Source of the DNA: Gemmatimonadaceae bacterium
Lineage (GTDB): Bacteria > Gemmatimonadota > Gemmatimonadetes > Gemmatimonadales > Gemmatimonadaceae
Reading direction: 5' to 3'
Assembly: GCA_020851035.1 (NCBI GenBank)
Contig: JADZDM010000023.1
Span: 1 to 64,000 of the forward strand
Length of the DNA: 64,000 nt
A program made the translations under genes and the position numbers. Numbering within the stretch: the stretch's first letter is position 1; each line of letters opens with the position of its first letter. Shown piece by piece: positions 54,877 to 62,647 of the stretch. The notes below the pieces were generated by a model. That model saw only the letters and a program-made list of their open reading frames with translations, had not been told where the DNA came from and searched no databases.

Positions 54877-56871
54877 ATGCCCGCGCCGCATCCCCGTTCC
54901 GCGCCGGACCAGCCGGCCTCACCGCCGCGCGCCAGCATGCTCCGCGCGGTGGCAGGCACCGGACTGCGGCTGCTCGCGATGCTGGTCGTCTCGGTGCTGG
55001 TGCTGCCGTACGTGGTGGTGCCTGCGTACGACTACCACGCGCCGTCACCGTTCCAGGGCGCGACGCTCTTCAACCCGTACGCAGCCAGCAGTCCCCAGGC
55101 CAGGTGGCAGCGGGCGAACTTCCACGCCCACTCGCGCGCGTGGGGTGGCCTCACGTCGGGGCGGCAGGCACCGGACACCGTCCGTGCCGCCTACGTCGCG
55201 CGTGGCTACGACGTGATCGGGCTCTCGAACTACCACACCATCACGCGGGCTGTCGGCGACCCGGCATTCCTGCCGGTGTACGAGCACGGCTTCAGCATCC
55301 GCAAGACACACCAGCTCATCATCGGCGCCCGCGCGGTGGTCGGCCTCGACTTCCCGCTCTACCAGACCAGCGCCGCCAAGCAGTACCTGCTGACGCGGCT
55401 CCGTGACACGGCTGCCCTGACGGCCGTGGTGCATCCCTACCTGCGCATGGGCTACGACACCACGGAACTGGCGCGGCTGTCCGGCTTCGACCTGCTCGAG
55501 GTGCGCAGCCACTGGAACGATGCCTCCGCGTGGTGGGATGCCGTGCTGACCGCCGGCAACCCGGTGTGGGCGATCGGCGACGACGACGTGCACGACGTGA
55601 CGCGCCCGCAGGAGACCGGCGTGGTGTGGACGATGGTGCACGCGCCGACGCGCAGTGCGCGCGACGTGATCGCGGCGCTGCGTGCCGGTCGCATGTACGT
55701 CGTGGCCGGTGGCGTGAACGGTCCGCCGGCGCCGGCCCTCGCCGGCGTGGAGGTGCAGGGTGACACCATCACCACGCGCTTCGAGACGCCCGTGGACCGG
55801 ATCCGCGTGATCGCCGACGGCGGCGTGGTGCGCGCCGACAGCGATGGCACGGCGGCGATGCGCTACGTGATGCGCCCGGGCGACCACTACGCGCGTGTCG
55901 TCGCGACGCGCGGCGAGCAGGCCCTCTACCTGAACCCCGTGATCCGTGCTGCCGGGGCAGCCGCGCCGCAGCCGTGGACCGTCCCCCCCGTCCGCCCGCT
56001 GGCGGCGATCACCGCGCGGGCCGCCGCAGCACTCGCCTGGACCCTGGCGATGGTGCTCCTCGTCCCGGGGGTCGTGCGCCGACTGCGCGCCCGCCGGACC
56101 GAACGTCTGAACCCACGATCCATGCCCACCCTCCCGCGCACGGCCGCGAGCCTGCTCGCGCTCCTCACCCTCACCGGTGCGGCCAGCGCCGGCGCACAGT
56201 CGACCGCCGCGTCCGCGCTGCCGTTCCGCAACGGCGAGTACCACGAGTACGACCTGAAGTTCGGGGTCGTGCAGGTGGGCAGCGGCTCGCTCTCGGTGAC
56301 CGGACCCGACACGCTGCGCGGGCGCGAGGTGATGAAGCTGCGCTACGAGATCCGCGGCGGCATCCCGCTCTTCCGGGTGCATGACGTGATGGAGAGCTGG
56401 TTCGATCCCGCCCAGATGCTCAGCCTGCGCTTCACGCAGGACCTGAACGAGGGGCCGAAGCACTACACGCGGTTCTTCGACTTCTATCCCGACGAGCAGG
56501 TCGTGCTCGAGCGCGGCAAGCCGCGGGCCGCGACCGTGTCGGCACCACTCGACGACGCGGCGTTCATCTTCTACGTGCGCACGCTGAAGCTCGAGGTGGG
56601 GCAGACGCTCACGTTCAACCGGTACTTCCGGCCGAGCGCCAACCCGGTCACGATCCAGGTGATGCGTCGCGAGTCGATCACCGTGCCGGCGGGGACGTTC
56701 AACACCATCGTGGTGCGGCCGATCATCCGCACGTCGGGGATCTTCTCCGAGGGCGGGCAGGCCGAGCTCTGGTTCAGCGACGATCCCGCACACACGCTGA
56801 TCCAGATGAAGGCGAAACTGTCGTTCGGGTCGCTCAGCCTCTACCTGCGGCCGTCGCGCAACCGGCGCTGA
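54877..56871 (+). CDS. PHP-type phosphoesterase fused to a DUF3108 domain
   Basis: One continuous 664-aa frame. An N-terminal membrane helix (about 26-50) leads to a PHP-like metal-dependent domain (about 75-290) with NFHAHS, SNYHTI, VVHPYLRMG and GDDDVHD motifs. A second membrane helix (about 378-400) is followed by RRLRARR, then Met416 opens a signal-peptide-like helix (about 423-445) and a DUF3108 domain (about 452-664, FRNGEYHEYDLKFGVVQVG). The topology is self-consistent: both globular domains outside the cytoplasm. Alternatively a separate DUF3108 gene starts at 56122. Substrate unknown. Confidence 0.8.
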   Translation: MPAPHPRSAPDQPASPPRASMLRAVAGTGLRLLAMLVVSVLVLPYVVVPAYDYHAPSPFQGATLFNPYAASSPQARWQRANFHAHSRAWGGLTSGRQAPDTVRAAYVARGYDVIGLSNYHTITRAVGDPAFLPVYEHGFSIRKTHQLIIGARAVVGLDFPLYQTSAAKQYLLTRLRDTAALTAVVHPYLRMGYDTTELARLSGFDLLEVRSHWNDASAWWDAVLTAGNPVWAIGDDDVHDVTRPQETGVVWTMVHAPTRSARDVIAALRAGRMYVVAGGVNGPPAPALAGVEVQGDTITTRFETPVDRIRVIADGGVVRADSDGTAAMRYVMRPGDHYARVVATRGEQALYLNPVIRAAGAAAPQPWTVPPVRPLAAITARAAAALAWTLAMVLLVPGVVRRLRARRTERLNPRSMPTLPRTAASLLALLTLTGAASAGAQSTAASALPFRNGEYHEYDLKFGVVQVGSGSLSVTGPDTLRGREVMKLRYEIRGGIPLFRVHDVMESWFDPAQMLSLRFTQDLNEGPKHYTRFFDFYPDEQVVLERGKPRAATVSAPLDDAAFIFYVRTLKLEVGQTLTFNRYFRPSANPVTIQVMRRESITVPAGTFNTIVVRPIIRTSGIFSEGGQAELWFSDDPAHTLIQMKAKLSFGSLSLYLRPSRNRR

Positions 56872-56887
56872 CCATTGGGCGTGGCGG

Positions 56888-58456
56888 TCAGCGCGCCGGC
56901 GGCACGGGCCAGGTGCGACGCAGGTTGCTGGTCTCGAACACCGCCATCGTGACGGCCGTGTCGCGACCGCGGAGTACCGGCAGCATGCGGACGAAGCGCA
57001 GCGTGTCGAACATCGACACCAGGGGGTAGGCGCGGTCCCACATCTCGACGGTGGAGAACCCCTTCGGCACTGCCATCAGCATCAGGCCGCGGCGGCCGGG
57101 CAGCGTGTCGAGGCCACCGGCGAAGCGGAAGTGCCGCGTGTCCTGGTTGAGCAGCACGATGGGGTGCGCCGGCCCGAGTGCGTAGCCCACCTTCGACCCG
57201 CGGATCCAGTCGGTCACGGCGACGTACGAGGCGCGCTGGAGCGTGCCGTCCCGCTCCAGCGAGTCCTTCAGCGCGCGATAGGTGAGGAGCTCGAACGCCG
57301 GGTCACGCCGGTGCAGCGACGGCACCAGGCTCGCGACCCAGCCCGTCGCGGCGTGCGAGACGACGATCGTGACCAGCGTGACGTAGACCGCCGCCGCGCG
57401 CATCATCCAGCGACGTGCCAGGGCGGGCGCGCGCTCCTCCCAGCGAGCGATGGCGGCGCCGAGCAGCGGCAGCAGCAGCAGGTAGCCGGGGGCGGGCCAG
57501 TGCGGCAGCCCGGGGTGGCCACCGAGCGCGGCGAGCGTGAAGACCAGCACAGGGGGGAATCCGAGGCACACGCAGAGCCAGGTGGTGCGGCTCGCGGGCC
57601 CGGCGCGCAGCGCCTTCGCCAGCACCGCGATGGTCGGCACCCAGAACCACGGCATCAGGTAGCCCGCCTGGCCGGCGAGGTTCTGCAGCAGCGACACGAC
57701 GGGGGTGGTGCGGCCAGCGGCGCGGCCCGACTGGAACCGGAACGAGATCCAGTCGTGCTGCGCGTTCCAGGTGAACACCGGGATCACGCAGGCCAGCGCG
57801 ATCCCGATCGCCACGTACGGCGCGGGGTGCCGCAGCCAGCGTCGTGCGCGCGCGTCGGTGGCGACGAAGGCCAGCAGGCCGGCGCCGAGAAGTGCGGCGT
57901 GGTACTTGGACAGCCCCGCGGCACCGAGGGCGATGCCGAGTGCCAGCCAGGCCGTCCACGGCCCGTGGCGGGCGGGTTCGCGCCCGTTGCCGGCGGACAC
58001 CGGCACGGCGTGCGCGAAGGCGAGCGCCGCGGCCGCCGTGGCGCAGAGCAGCGGGCCGTCCGGCAGCACCCAGCCGCCGCTGCTGAAGCCGAAGACGGGC
58101 ATGACCTGCGCGACGGCCAGGGTCCAGAGCCCGGCACGTTCGCCGAAGAGCCGCGCGCCGAGCCGGTAGAGCAGCCACGACGTGGCGACGAAGAGCAGCA
58201 CGAACGGCAGGCGGAGCACGAACGGCGATTCGCCGCCGATCGCGGCGGCGGCGTGGGTGATCCAGAAGACCGCTGGCGGGTGGTCGAAGTAGCTGGCCGA
58301 GAGCGTGCGGGCGATGACGGCCTCGTACGACTCGTCCACGCCGAGGGGGAGGAGCGCGGCGGTGAGGAGGCGGAGGGCGGTGGCGGCGCCGAGGACGGTG
58401 AGGGCGCGGCGGTGTGTGATGTCGCGGGCGCGCGGGTCCGGGTGCGGCAGGGGCAT
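56888..58456 (-). CDS. Glycosyltransferase family 39 (PMT/ArnT-like) membrane protein
   Basis: 522-aa polytopic GT-C glycosyltransferase with about 11 helices. The catalytic acidic pair DE (Asp41, Glu42) in LGVDESYEA, the YFDHPP motif (56-61) and ERAGLWTLAVAQVMP segments fit family GT39, which transfers sugars from polyprenyl-phosphate carriers onto lipids or proteins. The C-terminal ~120 residues form a soluble domain. ATG 58456 is preferred; the frame upstream runs into the repeat array. Convergent with the PHP-DUF3108 gene after 16 nt. Confidence 0.87.
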   Translation of the reverse strand: MPLPHPDPRARDITHRRALTVLGAATALRLLTAALLPLGVDESYEAVIARTLSASYFDHPPAVFWITHAAAAIGGESPFVLRLPFVLLFVATSWLLYRLGARLFGERAGLWTLAVAQVMPVFGFSSGGWVLPDGPLLCATAAAALAFAHAVPVSAGNGREPARHGPWTAWLALGIALGAAGLSKYHAALLGAGLLAFVATDARARRWLRHPAPYVAIGIALACVIPVFTWNAQHDWISFRFQSGRAAGRTTPVVSLLQNLAGQAGYLMPWFWVPTIAVLAKALRAGPASRTTWLCVCLGFPPVLVFTLAALGGHPGLPHWPAPGYLLLLPLLGAAIARWEERAPALARRWMMRAAAVYVTLVTIVVSHAATGWVASLVPSLHRRDPAFELLTYRALKDSLERDGTLQRASYVAVTDWIRGSKVGYALGPAHPIVLLNQDTRHFRFAGGLDTLPGRRGLMLMAVPKGFSTVEMWDRAYPLVSMFDTLRFVRMLPVLRGRDTAVTMAVFETSNLRRTWPVPPAR

Positions 58457-58589
58457 CCTCGTCGGCGGTGCAGGGCGTGCCGGCGGTGGGTGACGGCGCG
58501 GTCTCGGAGGGAAGAGGGTAACCGTGGCCGCGCCACGGTCCAAGGGCGGCCGCGGCGGCCCGGATTCAGCGCGCCATGCGGTGCGCGCC

Positions 58590-59030
58590 AATCGGTGACA
58601 GTGCACGAATTGCCAGCGCCAATCGGTGACAGTGCACGAATTGCCAGATCCGGTGACGAAATCCGGTGACAGTGCACGAATTCTGGAAATCCGGTGGGTG
58701 GAAATCCGGTGACAGTGCACGAATTCTGGAAATCCGGTGACAGTGCACGAATACTCCTGTGGAAATCCGGTGACAGTGCACGAATTCGCGAAATCCGGTG
58801 ACAGGGGAAATCCGGTGACAGTGCACTAATTCGCCGAAATTCGGTGACACGAAATCCGGTGACAGTGCACGAATTCTCCTGAAATGCGTGCACTGTCACC
58901 GGATTGGGCCTGTCACCGATTTGGCCTGGAATGCGTGCACTGTCACCGATTTCGCTGTCACCGATTTCGCGGCCCGGAATTGCCCCGGTGTGCCCGATCC
59001 GCGAGTTTCGTGCACTGTCACCGAATTGCA
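58590..59030. repeat. Head-to-head array of GGTGACAGTGCAC repeats
   Basis: Twelve forward copies of GGTGAC or a close variant (58594, 58625, 58652, 58665, 58693, 58708, 58736, 58769, 58797, 58814, 58843, 58858) are followed by five reverse copies (GTCACC at 58895, 58912, 58942, 58957, 59017). Eight forward and three reverse copies are full (with AGTGCAC and GAATT); the rest are truncated. Full and truncated units alternate, giving a composite period of about 40-45 nt. The junction copies form a 15-bp stem. The 58457-59056 gap holds no gene. Confidence 0.92.
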
Positions 59031-59056
59031 CCCCGCCTCCCCAGGAGCCTGTCCCG

Positions 59057-59971
59057 ATGCAGTCGCCCCGTGCCGTGAAGCTCCCGCTCGCCAGCGCCCT
59101 GATCTTCGCGCTGGCCGCCTGCGGCAAGCCACCCGCACCGCCGGCCGATTCCACGGCCATCGCCACGTCGCCGGCCAGCGTGGCCGGTGACTTCCGGGCG
59201 CCGCTCGGGGTCCAGTTGTGGAGCTTCCGCACACTCTCCAAGGACGTCCCGGCGATGCTGGCGACGGTCCGCGGCATGGGCTTCACCCACGTCGAGACAG
59301 CGGGCCTCTACGGCAAGTCGCGCACGGAATTCGTCGAGGCCGTGCGCACGGCCGGCCTCACGGCGACCTCCATGCACGTCGGGTACGACGACCTGAAGAA
59401 CCATCCCGACAGCGTGATCGCCGACGCCAAGGCACTCGGCGCACAGTACGTCGGCATCGCCTGGTACCCGCACGACTCGACCGGCTTCACGCTCGCCAAC
59501 GCGCGCCAGGCCGTGCAGGACTTCAACGCCTTCGGGAAGACCCTGAAGGCCGCCGGGCTCACGTTCTTCTACCACAACCACGGCTACGAGCCGGTGCCGC
59601 ATGGGGACGGCACGTTGCTCGACCTCATCATCACGGAGACCGATCCGTCGCTGGTGAGCTTCGAGATGGACGTGCTCTGGACGTGGCTGCCCGGCCAGGA
59701 CCCCGTGGGGCTGATCCGCAAGTACCCGGGGCGCTTCAAGCTGATGCACATCAAGGACATGAAGCCCGGCCTGCCCCGCGGCTCACTGGCCGGCGGGATC
59801 GCAGACTCGCTGAAGGCGCCGATCGGTGCCGGCCAGGTGGACTGGCCCGCACTGCTGCAGGCCGCGGAGCGCGACGGATTCACGCAATTCTACGTCGAGG
59901 ACGAAACCACCGACCCGGTGCACAACGCCCCGCTGAGCATCACGTATCTCCGCGGCATGAAGTACCGGTAA
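59057..59971 (+). CDS. Lipoprotein with a xylose-isomerase-like TIM-barrel domain
   Basis: 304 aa with signal peptide and lipobox ALAAC (Cys22), then a sugar phosphate isomerase/epimerase-type barrel (about 48-304). Seen: LGVQLWSFRTL, FTHVETAGLYG, the metal-site strands FYHNHGYE and VSFEMDVLW, LMHIKDMK and the final FYVEDETT. Conserved His, Glu and Asp positions suggest a divalent-metal isomerase or lyase acting on sugars outside the cytoplasm. AGGAG lies 9 nt before the ATG. The repeat array ends only ~35 nt upstream of the start and must overlap its promoter. Confidence 0.88.
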   Translation: MQSPRAVKLPLASALIFALAACGKPPAPPADSTAIATSPASVAGDFRAPLGVQLWSFRTLSKDVPAMLATVRGMGFTHVETAGLYGKSRTEFVEAVRTAGLTATSMHVGYDDLKNHPDSVIADAKALGAQYVGIAWYPHDSTGFTLANARQAVQDFNAFGKTLKAAGLTFFYHNHGYEPVPHGDGTLLDLIITETDPSLVSFEMDVLWTWLPGQDPVGLIRKYPGRFKLMHIKDMKPGLPRGSLAGGIADSLKAPIGAGQVDWPALLQAAERDGFTQFYVEDETTDPVHNAPLSITYLRGMKYR

Positions 59972-60001
59972 CACGCCGCACGCGGCGCCGGCGCGACACC
60001 A

Positions 60002-60044
60002 GGGCGTCCGGGGGGCTCCACGCGGTTGCACCCCCCTGACGCCC
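60002..60044. terminator. Bidirectional hairpin between convergent genes
   Basis: 14-nt arms (60002-60015 and 60031-60044) pair with one mismatch around a 15-nt loop, 31 nt after the TIM-barrel gene and 49 nt from the end of the convergent gene. Confidence 0.6.
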
Positions 60045-60092
60045 GACCGGACGCCGACTGCGCAGTGGTCCCGCCCGCGACGGTCGTCTCCG

Positions 60093-61496
60093 TCAGGGAC
60101 GCCGTGTGGCGAATGCTGCAAAACGCGCGTCGAACACGGGCGTGGCCCTGTCCACCGCATCCCAGGTGTCGGCATCCAGCTGTGGCTCGTCGTGGCCGAA
60201 TGGCCCCTTCCGCGCGCCGAACACCGCGATCAGGTCTGCGGTGATCCACACATCGCCTAGCCGGTGGAACCACTGGTACGCGAGGCTGCGCAGCGCGGCA
60301 TCGTCGACCAGGTGCGAGTCCCAGAGGCCGCGCGGCATCGCCGCCGCCGCAAGCTCCGAGCCGGTCGCCCCGCGGTCCCGCACCCGCGCCAGCAACCCGG
60401 CCTGCGTCGCGAACCGCGACTCGTCGAGCAAGCCGCGGGTCGCCGCATAGCCGATGAACAGCGCCGCGCCGGGGGTCACGACGTCCTCCAGCGACAACGC
60501 CGTCTCGACCGCGACATGCGCACGCACGCGCGCATCGAAAGTGAGGTGGAGCGCGACCTGTGCGCTGCGGTCGAGGGCCATGTGCCAGAAGGGGATCGTC
60601 GCCACCACGTCGGTGGCGAACTCCTTCTCCATCCCGGATGGTGGCCCCAGCACCGCGCTCACGGCGTCGGCATCGGTGGCACCCCACGGCACGCCGAGCA
60701 CATCCTCCGTGATCGCGGCACGGACCCAGACGCGCGCCAGGTACGGCACGAACGACCTCGCGGTCTTCTGCACCGGCGGGTACAGCTCGTTCTTCAGGTC
60801 GTGCGTGAAGAGCAGTTCGAGTCCCTGTTTCGTCGCCGAGACGTCGGCCCGCGTGGTGTACTCGCTCGTGGACGACGGCACCTTCTTCTTCAGCACCGTG
60901 GTGACGTACTCGACGAGTTCGGGGGCATCTGCACGGAGGCCCACCAGTGCCGCCACCGCTCCGAGGCGGGGACCGAGTCGTGCGAGCGTCGGCGTAGGCG
61001 CACGTGAGACTCCCGCGACGGGTGCCGGTGCTGCGTCCGGTGCCCCATCGAGCCAGGCTGCGAAGTCGAATTCCCGGGCTGGCGGCACCGTGATGGCGTG
61101 GTCCTTCAGCCACCGGGCCAGCGCCCGTCGCCCCCGCACGCCGTCGTCGTCGTCCAGCTCCCAGATCCCGGTCTCTCCCTGCGCCCACGTGTGCAGGAAG
61201 TCCTCGAGGCTGTTCGCCACCGTGCGGCGATCACCCTCGGAGCCGAGGAGGACCACCGCCTGCTCCAGCCACGCGAGCAGCGAACCGTCGGGCAGCTGGA
61301 GGAAGGCGAATCCGGCACGCTGGAGCCTTGCGGCGTTGGCCTCGTCCCAGGGCGCAGGAATCTCTTCGGCGATCATCGAGCTCACGCCCATGAGTGACCC
61401 CACCGACTGGGTTCGAACCCAGTCGCCGAGCATCGTCAGCAGTGGAGGGATCGTGTGGCCCGGCGGCGCCTCGGCGAGTGCGACGGTGTACGGCAT
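60093..61496 (-). CDS. Uncharacterised protein, N-terminus SUKH/SMI1-like
   Basis: 467-aa soluble protein. The first ~110 residues (AGFAFLQLPDGSLLAWLEQ, AVVLLGSEGDRRTVANSLEDFLHTW) resemble the SMI1/KNR4 (SUKH) fold seen in many accessory and immunity proteins; this is a tentative match. The rest is mainly helical, with no recognised motif. ATG 61496 is preferred; an upstream in-frame start at 61541 would use codons from the repeat. It is divergent from the cbbQ-like gene across a repeat-bearing 374-bp gap. Confidence 0.72.
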   Translation of the reverse strand: MPYTVALAEAPPGHTIPPLLTMLGDWVRTQSVGSLMGVSSMIAEEIPAPWDEANAARLQRAGFAFLQLPDGSLLAWLEQAVVLLGSEGDRRTVANSLEDFLHTWAQGETGIWELDDDDGVRGRRALARWLKDHAITVPPAREFDFAAWLDGAPDAAPAPVAGVSRAPTPTLARLGPRLGAVAALVGLRADAPELVEYVTTVLKKKVPSSTSEYTTRADVSATKQGLELLFTHDLKNELYPPVQKTARSFVPYLARVWVRAAITEDVLGVPWGATDADAVSAVLGPPSGMEKEFATDVVATIPFWHMALDRSAQVALHLTFDARVRAHVAVETALSLEDVVTPGAALFIGYAATRGLLDESRFATQAGLLARVRDRGATGSELAAAAMPRGLWDSHLVDDAALRSLAYQWFHRLGDVWITADLIAVFGARKGPFGHDEPQLDADTWDAVDRATPVFDARFAAFATRRP

Positions 61497-61521
61497 GCGT
61501 GGGAATCCCTGGCTGGAGGGC

Positions 61522-61790
61522 CATTCGGTGACAGTGCACACATTGCTGGGAGCTGGTACAGTGTCACCGTTTCTCGCTCCGCGTCACCAGCCCGGGGCAT
61601 CCCGGTGGGGCGTTCCGGTGGCAATGCAGCGAGAGCAGGAGAATTCGTGCACTGTCACCGAATTCCGTGTCACCGAATTCCGGAGAGCAGGAGAATTCGT
61701 GCACTGTCACCGAATTCCGGCAGTGGGGCATTCCCGTGGGAGTGCAGACGACTCAGGGAAATTCGTGCACTGTCACCGAATTGCAGGGAC
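61522..61790. repeat. Second cluster of GGTGACAGTGCAC repeats
   Basis: One forward copy (GGTGAC at 61527) and reverse copies (GTCACC at 61563, 61583, 61654, 61669, 61706, 61772). Full reverse copies at 61654, 61706 and 61772 have perfect GAATTC-type arms. A block starting GAGAGCAGGAG at 61631 is repeated 52 nt later at 61683, carrying one full and one truncated unit. The cluster fills most of the gap 61497-61870, which holds no gene. Confidence 0.9.
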
Positions 61791-61870
61791 CCTCACCGTT
61801 GCGCGGCGCCGCAGCCACGGATACGCTCCGCGAATGACCGAGACCACTGGCGCGCCAACGCCACTGCCGC

Positions 61871-62647
61871 ATGGCTGAGGCGCCCTACTACCTGCCGACC
61901 GGCGCCGAGGTCGGCGTGTTCGAGGCATGCCACCGGCGCGGGATGCCGGTGATGCTCAAGGGGCCGACGGGGTGCGGCAAGACCCGCTTCGTCGAATACA
62001 TGGCGTGGAAGCTGGGGCGTCCCCTCGTGACGGTCGCCTGCCACGACGATCTCTCCGCCACCGACCTGACGGGCCGATACCTGATCCGCGGCGGCGAGAC
62101 GGTGTGGGTCGATGGGCCGCTGGCCGTCGCCGCGCGCACCGGTGCCATCTGCTACCTCGACGAGATCGTGGAGGCACGGCAGGACACCATCGTCGTGATC
62201 CACCCCCTCAGCGACGACCGGCGCGTCCTGCCGGTCGAGAAGACCGGTGAGACGGTGCAGGCCGCGCCCGGCTTTCAGCTGGTGATCTCCTTCAACCCGG
62301 GCTACCAGCACGCGATCAAGACGCTCAAGCCGAGCACCCGCCAGCGGTTCGTGGCGCTGGAGTTCGACTACCCGGAGGCGGCGCGTGAGGTCGAGATCGT
62401 CATGCACGAGAGCGGCGTCCCGCGGAAGGTCGCCGCGAACCTGGTCCAGCTCGCACAGCGGGTGCGCCGCCTGCGCGACCAGGGCCTGGCCGAGGTGCCG
62501 GGCACGCGACTCCTCGTGGCGACGGCTCGGCTCGTCGCCGGAGGTGTGCCCCTGGCGGATGCGTGCCGCGCCGCGTTCGTCGCGCCGCTGACCGACGATG
62601 CCGACCTGCTGGCCGCCATCGACGACCTCGTGGCAGCGTCACTGTAG
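61871..62647 (+). CDS. MoxR-type AAA+ ATPase, CbbQ/NirQ/NorQ family
   Basis: 258-aa AAA+ chaperone ATPase. Walker A GPTGCGKT (31-38), Walker B AICYLDE (about 92-98), the sensor region FNPGYQHAIKTLKPSTRQRFVALEFDYP and the C-terminal CbbQ domain (GTRLLVATARLVAGG, DADLLAAI) are clear. In known pairs CbbQ and CbbO (VWA protein) together activate Rubisco, and NorQ/NorD mature nitric oxide reductase, by ATP-driven remodelling. No client gene is in this window. The next gene overlaps its stop by one base (TAGTG). Confidence 0.93.
   Translation: MAEAPYYLPTGAEVGVFEACHRRGMPVMLKGPTGCGKTRFVEYMAWKLGRPLVTVACHDDLSATDLTGRYLIRGGETVWVDGPLAVAARTGAICYLDEIVEARQDTIVVIHPLSDDRRVLPVEKTGETVQAAPGFQLVISFNPGYQHAIKTLKPSTRQRFVALEFDYPEAAREVEIVMHESGVPRKVAANLVQLAQRVRRLRDQGLAEVPGTRLLVATARLVAGGVPLADACRAAFVAPLTDDADLLAAIDDLVAASL

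Noticed and set aside
58590-59030. CRISPR array
   Set aside because: Spacing is irregular, units face both ways, the DNA between units is itself degraded repeat, and no cas gene is present.
61404-61425. Perfect 22-nt palindrome with a tRNA T-arm-like GGGTTCGAACCC
   Set aside because: No acceptor stem, anticodon arm or D-arm around it, and it lies inside the coding sequence at 60093-61496. Not a tRNA; no flanking direct repeat to suggest an attachment site.
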